The position numbers were made by a program, and so were the translations under genes. The notes under the pieces were generated by a model. That model was not told the DNA's origin and ran no database searches. It saw nothing but the letters and a program-made list of their open reading frames with translations. A DNA stretch of 64,000 nt from Isoetes taiwanensis. Its lineage: Eukaryota; Streptophyta; Lycopodiopsida; Isoetales; Isoetaceae. This document shows, one piece after another, positions 46,945 to 58,470 of this stretch. The stretch covers positions 7,654,448 to 7,718,447 of the forward strand of contig JAJEKV010000012.1 in assembly GCA_021234155.1 (NCBI GenBank), read 5' to 3'. The first letter of the stretch is position 1. Every line of letters starts with the position of its first letter.

Positions 46945-49283
46945 CTAGTCGTATTCACAACAAAAGCATGCGCCATCTTTAAAGTGATGCACACAATTAG
47001 AATCCTTTATTATTATCTCTCGTTTCTCTATCTTGGAAATAATCTTCATTGCATTATGACAGTCTGTGCACATTCGAAGACTTTTTGTAGCCCGCACAGT
47101 TGTACCCGGAGGTGTACTGATGAACCCAAAAGCTATGGCCAATTTCTCAGAGTGTCCACACAAGGCATCTTCTTTCTCCTGTGCTGACATTTGACGCAGT
47201 ATTATGTCTACCTTTGGAATGTATCCTTCGGCCTTCATTCGTCTGGTTAGGCTCCTTAATTTTGCATAGATCTTGTCAATCTGTAGATGATGTCTATCCC
47301 CAACAACAAACTCATGCAGCTCGTTATTAAGCTCAATCCATGCCTTTGCAGGTCTTTTCCAAGCACCTGCTTGATGTCTCAGCCTTTCAATCTCTTCTGC
47401 AGCTTCCCACATACAAGCATCAGAGTAGATGCCCGACATAAGCAGATACCCAGGGGCGTGGTGAGGATCCAATTCAATAAGTTTATCAAAACATCGTCGC
47501 CCTACTTCGACATGGCCATATCTTCTGGACGCAGTAAGCAAAGATGTGTATGCTATAATGTCTGGCTGAATGCTTTGGAGAAAATTTTCTGCTTCATATA
47601 AGCGTCCTGCACGCCCATAAAGGTCAACCATGCAATGATGATGCGAAGAATTGGGTACCATGCCATAGTCCTCTTTCATGGACCTATATTGTTTTTGGCC
47701 TTCATCCACTAGACCAGAGTGACCACAACCAGAAATAAGAATGGTGAAAGTCACATCATCTGGCTTAATGCCTTCTTGTTGCATGCCCTTGAGAAATTTC
47801 ATCGCAGGCTTAACAATGCCACACTGAGAATAACCCGCAATAATTGCATTCCATGACACAACATCTCGATTTAGCATCTTGTTGAAGAGTTGGCATGCCT
47901 CAGCCAAGCTCCCACATTTTGCATACATATCAACAAGGCTATTTCCCAGGGTAGTATCAATAACAATTCCAGTTTGGTTTATTAGATTATGGATGTCTCT
48001 GCCCTTCTCTAGGCCTCCAATACTGCTACATGCTTTCAGTAGGTTGAGAAAAGTGACTTTACTTGGCTTTATGCACTGATCTTGCATATTGACAAAACAT
48101 TCAAGAGCGGGAAGGGCTTGTTCATTCTGGACATAGCCTGTGATCATTGCATTCCATGATACCATGTCACGATCTGGAAGCTTGTCAAAAATTTTACGTG
48201 CCTCATTTAGGTTACCACATTTAGCATACATGTCCACAAGCCCGCTCCCAACAAAAACTGCAAACTGAAGCCCACTTCTAAGAATGTGATCATGTATTCG
48301 TTTACCCTGATCTATGTCCCCGATACTTGCACATGCTTTCAAGATGCTCGAATATGTGACTTTATCCGGCTTAATTCTCTCATGCTGCATTTTATCATAA
48401 CATTCCAGGGCAAGATGACCTTCTTCATGCTGAGAATATCCAGCAATCATTGCATTCCAAGAGACGACATTCCGACTTGGCAAATTATCAAAGACCTCTC
48501 TTGCCAGGTCCAACCTTCCACACTTGGCATACATGTCCACAAGGGCACTCCCAACAAAAAGATCACCTTGGCTTCCACTTTCAATGATATGTCGATGAGT
48601 AGCACTTCCTTGTTTAAGGTTTGATGTTGCTGTGCATGCTTGTAAAACAGCAACATAAATATAAGTATTGCTAGCCGCACCTGACATGCGCATTTTGTTG
48701 TACAACTGAAAGACCCTCTCATTTTGCCCAAGCTTGGCATTCGCTGGGATAATGGCACTCCATGTATATTCACTTGGATTTTGAACTTTGTTAAATGCCT
48801 GATTTGCTTCATCCAAACTTCCACAAGATGCAAACAAGCGAATGAGGTGATCAGCAAAAATGCCAACTGAATCTAGTCCAATGCAGGCTATCAGGGATTG
48901 CACTCGCCTACCAAATTCCAGGTCTCGTCCTTTTGCGCAGTTGCGTAGCAAACAATATACACGCTCCCTAGGCACAGGGCATCCCTGCTGTTGCATAATC
49001 TCTGCTGTCCTAAGTGCATTATCTAGCCATGCCCAATTACTGAAAATTACAATGATCGCACAGTGAGAAATCCAATATTGCAACTGAGCAACAATTTAGT
49101 AAAGAAAACCATACCTGGACCCATTTTCGATGGAGATGGATTGTGCTACAGCCTGTTAGGGATTCTCAATTTTGTTAAGAGAAGTAAAAGCAAGGAGAGA
49201 GAAGAAAACAGATTACTCGCCTCATTGCTTGAGGAGATGCCATAGATTTGTTTGGATATCCGGCATAAACTGCTTCTAGCCAT
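46945..49283 (-). CDS. PLS-class PPR protein with DYW deaminase domain, organelle RNA editing factor
   Basis: The main exon (49039-46945) encodes tandem PLS pentatricopeptide repeats, with recurring ALVDMYAKCG, VVSWNAMIAGYSQ and GIKPDDVTF blocks. An E/E+ region and a DYW domain follow: GHSEKLAIAFG (zinc/catalytic H-x-E), LRMCTDCHNAMK (C-x-x-C) and HHFKDGACFCC. The family acts in plastids or mitochondria, binding RNA and deaminating C to U. The final residues are EYD instead of DYW. The open frame reaches 49083, but CAG at 49042-49040 looks like an acceptor. A better model adds 49283-49221 and 49152-49115, with introns of 68 bases (GC-AG) and 75 bases (GT-AG), giving 731 residues and an R/S-rich targeting start (MARSSLCRISKQIYGISSS). 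Main exon certain; 5' model tentative. Confidence 0.88.
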
Positions 49284-49589
49284 ATCATTCAAGCATTCGA
49301 CCAAGCTGAAAATACATTGGAAACCCAGGGCAAGCACGTTCAGACTTCAAAAAATGTTCTTCCACTAATGCTCTTCAAATACGTTAGAATGGCCTATCCA
49401 TCTGCGCAAGAACATAAAAAATCCAAGCGTTTGGAACTATGCACCATAGCTCACCATGAAGTATATTGTTTCAAATTAGGAGCTTATGATGATCGCGGAT
49501 GCCGGGAATATGCCCTCTATCTACTGGCAGGTGCCACATATTCCCTGGAATATTCCGTCTTCCACACTCCAACAAGTGCCAATCCTTTA

Positions 49590-51940
49590 ATCACAATTTG
49601 GTTAATGGAGGAGGCATTGGAAGCTGTTGAGGATGGGATGTCCATAAGAAAAGCCTCACTTCATTATGGTATTCCACATACCACTCTAACTCGTTGGGGT
49701 TTTGGTGAGTGTGAGGTAAAAGGGGGATCAAAACCCAAAGGTTTATTAGATGTGGAGGAAGAAAACCTAGTTCAGTGGGCATTACAAATGTGTGATGAGG
49801 GTAGGGGAGTCACACTTGGTATCATGAGGGAGAAGGCCGCTGAGATGCGTGCCAACAGGCATACTTGCTTCAAAGATGGCATACCTGGACACAAATGGTG
49901 GCGTCTTTTTAGAGGTAGGCATCCTGAGCTTTCACTTAGATTTGCCCAATGTGTTGAAGTGCAAAGAGTAAAGGCCATTAACTCCACCAATTTAATAGGT
50001 TTTTACACTGGCCTTAGAAAAGCTTTTGATGATTTAGATTTAGAACCATGTAGAATATGGAATTGTGATGAAACGGGTGTGCAAGCAGGCAGCAGATGTG
50101 GGATGAGAATTGTGGCCAGAAAAGGAGATCCCCAAGAATAGAAAGTGGCTAACTACCCTATGTTGTGTAAGTGCTGCAGGCCATACAATTCCCAATCTTT
50201 ACATTTTTAAAGGCAAGAAATTAAGGGATAGGGATCTTCTTGCTGGCTGTGAACCTGGAGCAGCTATGTCTTATAAAAAAAAAGCTTGGATTACTAATTA
50301 GCTTTCTGATGCATGGTTGGATCACGTCAAGAAAAAATGTGCCAGGAGGTATTAGTTTAGAAAGACCTCATTTATTGATTTGTGATGGCCATGGATCACA
50401 TGTGAATTTGAAAGTGATCCAACATGCCAAGGAAATGGGCTTTCACGTATTCCAACTACCTCCACATACTTCTCATCACAAGCTACAGCCACTTGATGTT
50501 TCCTGTTTTGGACCTATGAAGAGTGCATTTAAAGGAATGATATGCATGAACTAAACAAGGAGGACATGGCAACATTGGTCTCTCAGTCTCTTAAACAATC
50601 CTTAACTGCAGTGAACATCAAAGCAGGCTTTGCTACCACAGGAATTTGGCCATGGAAAATGCTTGCTGTGCAACCAGACCCAGTGGCTGAGAGTATGATT
50701 GTTCAAGACATTGAAGGCGAGGAAGAGGACGAAAATGTGGTAGTGGATTTTGAGCCAAATGTCCAAAAGTTGCAGGTGAGATTTCTGATTAATCCATGCT
50801 TAAAATATTGTTTAATCATTGTTAGAAGTTGATGATGCAGATTGCTCATGCATGTGCAGGTGAATTTGAAGATGCCAATCCCAATGGGCTTGCATGTGCT
50901 GATGCAAGTTTGTTTGCACTTGCTGTCAGTTGCAACTGAAATTGCAAATGTTGTTGGTCCAGTTCTTGCAGCTCCAAATCCCAGTTCAAATGTTGCTACT
51001 GGTACAAAATTTAATGCTGCCAATGTTGCCCCTTCCACTATTATAATAGCCAAAGGCCCTGCACCTTCCAGTACGCCAAAGGCAAGAAGGAGCAGATTGC
51101 CAATTGAGCTTGCGAATAGACTCATGGTGACATCAGATGAGATGTTAAGGGCCAGGGTAGATGAGCATAACAGAAAGGTGGAACCAACAAGATAAGGTTA
51201 GAAAAGCAAGCTGAGAAGAAGTTAATTCAAGAAGAATGAGAATGATTTTTTATCGTCCACTGAGGCCAATCGGCCTATGAGAAAAGAAAGGCTAAAGAGC
51301 TGCAAATGAAAGCAAGGGTGGAGGCCAAGGCTTTGAAAAAGGCTGAGAAAATGGTAGAAAAAAAGAAGGAAGACCATGCAAATAGAATGAAAGCTATTCT
51401 TTTCCATCAAGATGGGAAAAGGAAGCTAGGCATTGAGGAGATATTTGGTGATGCTAGGCCTTTTACACAGGGTGTAATTGATGCTAAGCAAAGGGCAAAA
51501 GCTAGCTAATGTTGAAAAGAGAACTAATTTCCAATGAAATTGCTGCTGCACTGGCTAATTCACCTCTTGAACCTGATCATAATGTTCATCTTTAATATTG
51601 TGAAAGCCAATTTGCTGATCCAAACGAAATGGATAATGATCTTGGCGATCCTTGTCCCATGCACAATGATGTTCCAGCAGGGAACTTCATGGATAGCCAA
51701 GATCCGGATGATATTGATGAAACTTGCATGCCATGCAACCTAGAAGACATCAATATCTGCTCGTGGGATGAGAGAAACATAAAAAAGCAGAAGGTTTGTA
51801 GGACTAACTTTGGAGAGTCCGCATTTGATTACTGGATTTATCATGGCAGGGAACATTTCCAAAATACTCCAACTAGCAGTGATGATACAAGTAGCTTTGC
51901 AAATCACGGAGGGGCTAGGAAGATAATGTTTGAATGATTT
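49590..51940 (+). pseudogene. pogo/Tigger-type transposase gene, damaged
   Basis: DNA transposase of the Tc1/mariner superfamily, pogo branch. An N-terminal helix-turn-helix (EALEAVEDGMSIRKASLHYG, IPHTTLTRW) is followed by a CENP-B-like second DNA-binding region (HKWWRLFRGRHPELSLR). The DDE core has CDETGV (D codon 50067), LICDGHGSH (50384) and LQPLDVSCFGP (50495), so all three acidic residues remain. A long charged C-terminus continues to about 51937. Defects are a shift near 50120, an in-frame TAG at about 50299, shifts near 50330 and 50540, and a 45-base micro-insertion at 51237. No terminal inverted repeats were found. It could be a decayed transposon or a decayed domesticated gene. Confidence 0.8.
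51237..51281 (-). mobile_element. Tail-only LINE micro-insertion inside the transposase gene
   Basis: Forty-five bases in minus orientation contain only the LINE 3' motif (CTCATAGGCCGATTGG to GTGGACGATAAAA) and a short ATTCT-like tail. Skipping them joins the two flanking coding parts in the same frame (LIQEE to KRKAKELQMK), which fixes the borders. The insertion introduces a TGA stop. Confidence 0.85.
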
Positions 51941-52238
51941 ATACCCGGAGGAGGCAGAAGCATATCTTAAACATTTGGGAATGTAAAGAAACATTTTAAA
52001 CATGTAATGGCCTATTTTGTACAATTATACAGGCCTGATTTTAAGTACTTGACGTCTGATTATATGGTATAATTTGTTGTTGAAACATCGTCTTTTGTTT
52101 ATATATCAATTACAAAGTGATGGTTCAGGTTTCCATGTTGTGGGAGAACGTAAGTCTCAGGCTGGTAGAAGGCTCCCTGAATAGGCTTCCCTGCTCTCGT
52201 CCCACTTTTCCTTCATGCACCATGCATGTGCTTCCTGA
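51938..52238. other. Spacer after the transposase gene
   Basis: Non-coding; left border of the LTR element region. Confidence 0.4.
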
Positions 52239-52784
52239 TAGTCTTTGAGAATGGATGTACATCTTTAAGAAAGATGATCGAGGACGATCAGTCTTGAGAA
52301 GGGAAGGCATTGATATGGTGCTCGGGGGAGTGGCCTTGGATGGAACAATATTTATTGATATGATCAAGTAAGAAAGCCATCCAGTATGTTTAAGCCTTGA
52401 TATTATCAAAGAGAGAGCTAAGAATAAACCTTGACCTTTATTTAAAAGCAAAAAGGCAAAAAAAGATGTTGTTACCTATAAATAGAAGGACAATTTTGAG
52501 ACGTGATATCTCCGCAATCACAACTCAGAAATCAGTGATCCTTACCTTGTTGGAAAGCGTGTGAAGTTCAGTCTCTATATTGGACTTAATTGTCCATAGA
52601 TTCCTTATAGTTGGAAAGTTATGACCAGAAAGGTGCATAGGGGTCTAAGCTGACTGCACAGCTAAATCTGCTTCTTCCTACGTTGATGATGCACCTAGCC
52701 TTGATCTACAATATTTCTCTAGTTTCTTTCTTGATCATATCATTAGAAGGAGTTCCTGTAACACCAGTGGTTGGTGGCTAGAGA

Positions 52785-52860
52785 ATAGAATAGAATAGAA
52801 TAGAATAGAATAGAATAGAATAGGTTTTTAGCGTCCACGGAGACCAATTGGCCTATGGGA
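52785..52860 (-). mobile_element. Tail-only LINE micro-insertion in LTR 1
   Basis: About eight GAATA repeats followed by the reverse complement of the LINE end (TTTTTAGCGTCCACGG to CCTATGGGA). LTR 2 shows the empty site: between GGCTAGAG and GTAGCTTGACTTGG it has about 26 bases (54589-54620) that LTR 1 lacks. The insertion therefore replaced a short piece of target. Confidence 0.85.
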
Positions 52861-53332
52861 GTAGCTTGACTTGGTGACATCTTTTCTAGTTGGTCCGGTT
52901 GGGTGGTAAATCGTGTACCCTGTAGTGTTTTACTTTCTAATAAGTAGATGAATTTGCAGGAAGAACAGAATATTCGTAACAATTGATATCAGAGCTCAGT
53001 TCCGGTCTTTACTAGTGGAGCTGTGGGTGATGGAAGCATTGAAAATTTGAGTGGCTTAGCAGCACACAAGATATCTTAAGGCAACGCAAGAAGCGAGAAC
53101 TTTTGAAGCCGAGAAGAGTAAAGATGAATCGGTTACCTCTGTCTGGTATGAAATTGATGTTTAAGGATTGTGATTAGAATCTTTAGATATTTTTTATTGC
53201 ATCCCTATGGTTGAGGTTGGTGCCTCAACGGATAATTTTAGATTGTTGTCCAAAATTATGAGCAGTAGTTGGTGCTACTGGGTTGAGGTTGGCGCCTCAA
53301 TGGAAAATTTGAGCAATAGTTTATGCTACTGG

Positions 53333-53520
53333 TTGAGGTTGGTGCCTCAAGAATTGAAAGAGTTGTTGCTCTTGTCCAAGTGAATGGAAAGAGTTGCTGC
53401 TCTTGTCCAAGTGATTGGAATGTGTTGACGCCATGTCCAAGAGGTTGGAATGAGTTGACGCCATGTCCAAGGTGTTGGAATAAGTTGGTGCTTATGTCCA
53501 TGTGAATAAAATGTTTGTTA
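53333..53520 (+). repeat. Degenerate minisatellite in the LTR element
   Basis: Units of roughly 33 bases around GTTGCTCTTGTCCAAGTG and GTTGACGCCATGTCCAAG are repeated about five times. Upstream, GTTGAGGTTGGTGCCTCAA recurs at 53213, 53281 and 53333. Confidence 0.8.
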
Positions 53521-54007
53521 TTCCTGATGGTCGCAGGTCTTCTGGTTGGTGCTGGAGATTGCAAACTGGAATAGAAACTGATCAAAAGTTCTGGTGGAGG
53601 TTAGTAAATATTTTATTTCAAACTAACCTATATTTTGAGATAAATTAAGTTGATGTTCAACTTGTGGTAAGGGGAAAATATCTTTCTTGTTCAAGTTGAA
53701 TGGTGATATTTAACTTAAAGGACTGGAAAGGGTTTACTTTCTTGTTCAAGTTAAATGGTTATACTTATATTGAAGGATTGGAAAGGGCAAGGAATGCCAT
53801 GACTGTTCACGTGAGGGACGCCTACTTGATGGATTAGTATGGAGATTTTTCTGTCCAAGCGCGGACCCTGCCTTGGAGGATCAGAAAAAGAATATTCCTA
53901 GGGGGCAAGAATGGTCCCAAGAAGGGAAAGACTAACATGCTTTTCAGAAATTGATTGAAGATCAATTTTGAAAAGGGAGCTTCGATGGTTTCCTTTCAGG
54001 TTTAATG

Positions 54008-54123
54008 GCGATCGAGGACGATCAGTCTTGAGAAGGGAAGGAATTGATTGTCTGTGAGAATGGATGTACATCTTTAAGAAAGATGATCGAGGACGATCAG
54101 TCTTGAGAAGGGAAGGAATTGAT
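54008..54123 (+). repeat. Tandem duplication next to LTR 2
   Basis: CGATCGAGGACGATCAGTCT and GAGAAGGGAAGGAATTGAT occur twice, 76 bases apart. The duplicated unit contains the presumed polypurine tract, so the element has two possible tracts. Confidence 0.85.
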
Positions 54124-54741
54124 ATGGTGCTCGGGGGAGTGGCCTTGCATGGAACAATATTTATTGATATGATCAAGTAAGAAAGCCATCCAGTATATTT
54201 AAGCCTTGATATTATCAAAGAGAGAGCTAAAAATAAACCTTGACCTTTATTTAAAAGCAAAAAGGCAAAAAAAGGTGTTGTTACCTATAAATAGAAGGAC
54301 AATTTTGAGACGTGATATCTCCGAGACCACAACTCATAAATTAGTGATCCTTACCTTGTTGGAGAGCCCTTGAAGTCTAGTTTCCAGATTGGGCTTGATT
54401 GTCTATAGATTCCTTATAGTTTAAAAGTTATGCCTAGAAAGGTTCATAGGGGTCTAAGCTGACTGCACAGCTAAATCTGCTTCTTCCTACATTGATGATG
54501 AGCCTAGCCTTGATCTACAGTATTTCTCTAGTTCCTTGCTTGATCATATCATTCAAAGAAGTTCCCGTAACACCAGTGGTTGGTGGCTAGAGAGAGCTTG
54601 TTCTTATACAGTCTTGCGGAGTAGCTTGACTTGGTGACATCTCTTCTAGTTGGTCCGGTTGGGTGGTAAATCGAGTACCCTGTGGTGATTTACTTTCTAA
54701 TAAGTAGATGAATTTGCAAGAAGAACAGAGTATTCGTAACA

Positions 54742-55048
54742 CTTCCACCAGACAACCTACATGAATGATGTAGTGTACCTAGGTGCTCACTAGAGCTTGT
54801 TGCAATAGCCATGGACAGAAAAAGAAGGACAAAATGTAGATTGAAGATACAAAATCTTTATCTGCCTTATATAGATGAAAGCATGAAGGAATCATCAAAG
54901 AAGAACATGCTTTTCCAAAGCGGAAGAAAGGGAATACCAAGATATTCATGGTGATAAATATGGGCTAGCTTGTCAGAGGGATGAACATAGCAGTTGACCA
55001 ATTTGTTGTAGTCCTTACTTTGCATGCCTACAATCAGGCCTAGTTGGA
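54742..55048. other. Spacer
   Basis: No supported feature. Confidence 0.4.
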
Positions 55049-55570
55049 TAAGAATAGAATAGAATAGAATAGAATAGGTTTTTAGCGTCCACGGAGACCA
55101 ATTGGCCTATGGGACCCAAACAAAAAAGAGAGCAGCAAGCATATTAGTCGCGGGATTAAAACCCCCCGCCAAGGGTTTTCGAGGGAAAACCTTAGCGATA
55201 ATAAGCCTGGCTTGGCACACCGTACAATTGCATAGGACGGTTCAATACCGGCCCCGTAGGACACAAACGAGTCCGTGCATCCATAACCTCCTGGAGGTAT
55301 GACCCCAACAAACCCACCGACGCCAGAGCCAATAACCGATGCAACGGCTGGCCGTGCACTAGTAATCGAACATATCGCCTCGGATATGGGCAAATCTTTG
55401 AAGGCGATCCGAGGGCATGACATTCATCCTCAATCGCGCCCTGGTGGCAACACTGGCAAAGCCTTTGCTCCCGTGCTTCACGAGCCCAACGCCCTGTTTC
55501 AATGCGGAGGCGATGTGCCCCCGTGCGAATGGAAGCTATAAGCCTGCGTTTCTTCATGGGTAGCACTGCA
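55049..55570 (-). pseudogene. LINE copy, C-terminal end of ORF2 and 3' end
   Basis: In minus orientation: LIASIRTGAHRLRIETGRW and RLCQCCHQGAIEDECHAL (about 55540-55410), then LLGSYLQEVMDARTRLC. The 3' UTR hairpin motif (CTCGAAAACCCTTGGCGGGG) lies near 55165-55185. The family end and four to five TTCTA repeats close it at 55049. 5'-truncated, with a shift in the zinc region where the second cysteine pair is lost. Confidence 0.85.
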
Positions 55571-57284
55571 CATGCAAAGAAAAAAGCTGGAAATATAAAA
55601 TAGAAGCAACATGTACAGAAAGCTTGTGATGTATGAAGATCTAATTTGTATGGCTATACACCTGTAACCTGCCCTTGTGCTCATGTTATCCATTGAATTT
55701 CTTTTTCTGCCATATGTTTTCTTACCCTATATCCTGTTTGAATCTTATTTTGCTGAATGCAAATAAAGAGCACGCAAGAGACACAAAATGCCCACTTTTC
55801 TACTGATAATATGAATGTGTCAAAGACGAAACGAGACAACATCCATTCTTACATCTTCCATACCAACACTATGATCAAGCTAAATGTGTCGTGTGCGACC
55901 ACCTCACAGAAAATAGCCACATTTAGGATTCCACATCTCAGGCCAGGTAACTGAGACAGAGAGCACGTTACAGGTTGCAGAATCAAATAGGAAGGGCACA
56001 TATCAACTCAAATAGTCCAATAAATGTATATCATGCCGTCAAAACCATTAATCTCTGCTCCACGATAGCAAATATCAGATTAGATCTAGCTCATTCCACC
56101 TGCAGTGAAAATATGACATATTATTGAAATAATTATCATCAAAGCTTATCCATTAAAAAAAAAGGGAACTCAACTAAATTAAACTTGAAATTGCTATAGA
56201 GACTTTAAGATGACTGTAACAATGCCATATCCATGACACAATATGCATACTTATTGTCAGTATCGCCGCCATGGAAGACTAAAAAATCTCTTGAAGCTAT
56301 TAATACATTTTTTTAGAGGTGTTCTGTATATGCACATTTTCACATCTTCTTACTTTGAGAAGAGTTGGCAAGTAACGTTTGCACATTTTTATAAGAATTA
56401 CAAAGAAGGCAAGGCAAAATCAAAGGGTCAATTGTATTATCATATTCTGATCAGTCAAAGGGCAAAGCCAAGCAGAATGACAAACAAAAACCAGTGGCAA
56501 GAAGGACAGGTCCTATGCTACTTGGTGCCATCCCCAAACTTAACAATAAGCAGCACAGGCAGGGGACATGGGTTCCTAGACTTTTACCTCGATAATTAAT
56601 GGATTCACATGACTAAAATAAAATTTGATGAGATAGCTATATTGGTCGCAAAGGTACATTGGTCACAAAAGGCTATAATCAGCAGTTTGGGCTAATTACA
56701 TAGGATTGCACCCAATAGCTTGCACGTATATTGAAAATAGTCAATTACGTTTCGCAAGAACTTCCCACCTCTAGAATCTTATCAAGATTTTATATGAAAA
56801 AAGCTAGGCAACGGTTATCTCACCGAGATGAAACTTTGCATATCTTTTATTCTTTGCCGATGCAGTGATGTCATTAATGCACAAAATCAAGCCACCTTAG
56901 GATAACAGTCCTAGATTAAAGTTCATAAGAGTACGAATTACTTAACTTCTGTGTACATATCAATGATGGAATCATTATCATCTAACACGGAAAGCGCACT
57001 TACTCTAGCTGGTAAAAACGAAATTAGAATGGACGATGTTAGGTGATCAAATTTAAAGACACACACGGACACTATATAAACCATTTTCAATTACCTGAGT
57101 AGTGGTATGAACATGCACATAGAAGATGGACGTTTCCCACCTGGGAATTGAAAGGATTGTAATGCAAGGTTGCCATCTCAATCAAAGCCCTGAAACCTTT
57201 AATCCAAAATGCAAAGTGCAAGTGTAAATCCCATACTGTAAACTAGAAAATACAACCCAATCATATCTATGAACTCATACAGAA
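55571..57284. other. Gene-free stretch
   Basis: AT-rich; only short frames without recognisable domains (for example 56243-56599 on the plus strand). Confidence 0.45.
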
Positions 57285-58440
57285 TAAGATAAGATAAGAT
57301 GAATTTTATGTCCACGGGAACCCAACGGGTTATGGGACGACACATGCAAGGGCAACAGCCCATCTAAAACCTGGGGACTAGGCCCCATCACCAAACACAA
57401 TAATCAAATATTAAAAGGCTACCAAGAATAAGATAAGATAATGCTAATGCTAGTGGTAAATTTATGCTTCTAAAATTATCTAGACATAGCCAGTCCAAGG
57501 ATTGGAAGGCCATTGATCTAGAATAATTTCTGCGCCTCCCCTGTACACTGCCCATTTCTTTTGCAGGCAGGCTGCCCTCACCTTGCAGAGCTCCTCCTTA
57601 CGGTTACACAATTGAAGAGGGGAGAGGTCCTCCTGTACTGAGAAACTAGTCCCTCTGAGATGGTTTCCATGCTGAAGAACATGTAAGCGGCTAAGAGTGT
57701 CTTGAAACCGAACCAAAAGATGGCGAGGACGATCAGGTCTTGCCGCTCCCACCCTAGTAGCGGAGACAACTCCACCAGCCTGCACATGCATGCCATTAGT
57801 GAAAAAATGCAAAGCGGCATCCATATCAGAAAGGGCATCATCTTCTGCCTCTGCAACCCCTATAATACGCAAGTTCAGGCTCCTAGTAACAGAAGAGACT
57901 GAGGCACCCTGCTCCTATCTGCTAGCTCGGCACGAGGACTTCTGGTCCCCTTGGGATTGTGGAGATGTCTGTATGTCCACCTCAACATGTTCCCTTTCCA
58001 ATGTCTGCACTTCCGCTTCAACACAATGTTTCTTCTGTGGCTGTAATTCTGTATCTAGTGTCTGTACTGAGGCATCACTTGTGCCCACATACTGGGCTTT
58101 AGGGTCTGGAACGAAGGCATGTATTAACTGTAATAAGTGTGTCCATCTCTCAATAGACACGATCATAGATGTGGCCGTCATTCCTCCATCAGAATGAATG
58201 AGTCGTACCTGGTCACGAAGTGTAGGCGGCAAACACTGAACTTGCAGGTCTAGAGCACTTTGGAGATCCTCCCGATCTTGGAAGGTAATTGTACCAGCCG
58301 ATATGAAGAGGCCGTTGGGGACCAAAAAGAGAAGATGGCAAATCCATTATTACACTGGAATTAGCTTGCCCCTGACCATGGAGCTTGTGACATTCCAAGG
58401 GAATATACGCTATAAATACGTACATTCCTGGACCCGTCAC
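57285..58440 (-). pseudogene. LINE ORF1-like relic joined directly to the LINE 3' end
   Basis: Minus-strand frames at 58443-57480 read like a LINE ORF1 protein: a segment with repeated VQTLD/VQTLE and VDIQTSPQ motifs, then RPDRPRHLLVRFQDTLSRLH, LRGTSFSVQEDLSPLQLCNR and KKWAVYRGGAEIILD. The latter resembles the RNA-binding C-terminal domain of L1-type ORF1 proteins. No ORF2 follows. The family 3' end in a variant form (CCCATAACCCGTTGGG to GTGGACATAAAA) and CTTAT repeats close it at 57285. A second CTTAT tract at 57427-57442 suggests a nested or duplicated end. Confidence 0.6.
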
Positions 58441-58470
58441 CATACAAGTCTACCTAGGTAGCCTTGTATG
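58441..58470. repeat. Perfect short inverted repeat
   Basis: CATACAAG and CTTGTATG flank a nested CTACCTAGGTAG palindrome. Possible cruciform or end of an unrecognised element at the edge of the GC-rich segment. Confidence 0.7.

Larger units (their letters stand above)
52239..54741 (+). mobile_element. Non-autonomous LTR retrotransposon, part of a former tandem
   Basis: LTR 1 is 52311-52981 and LTR 2 is 54120-54741. Both start TGATATGGTGCTCGGGGG and end TATTCGTAACA. Two bases after LTR 1 is TGATATCAGAGC (52984-52995), one mismatch from the methionine-tRNA primer site. GAGAAGGGAAGGAAT precedes LTR 2. The internal part is only 1.1 kb and has no gag or pol. About 70 bases before LTR 1 (52239-52310) match the internal end before LTR 2, so LTR 1 once served as the 3' LTR of another unit. 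No target duplication. LTR 1 carries a LINE tail insertion at 52785. Confidence 0.85.

Noticed and set aside
48286-48866. Frames of 112 and 139 codons overlapping the PPR gene
   Set aside because: Shadows of the PPR coding sequence on other frames.
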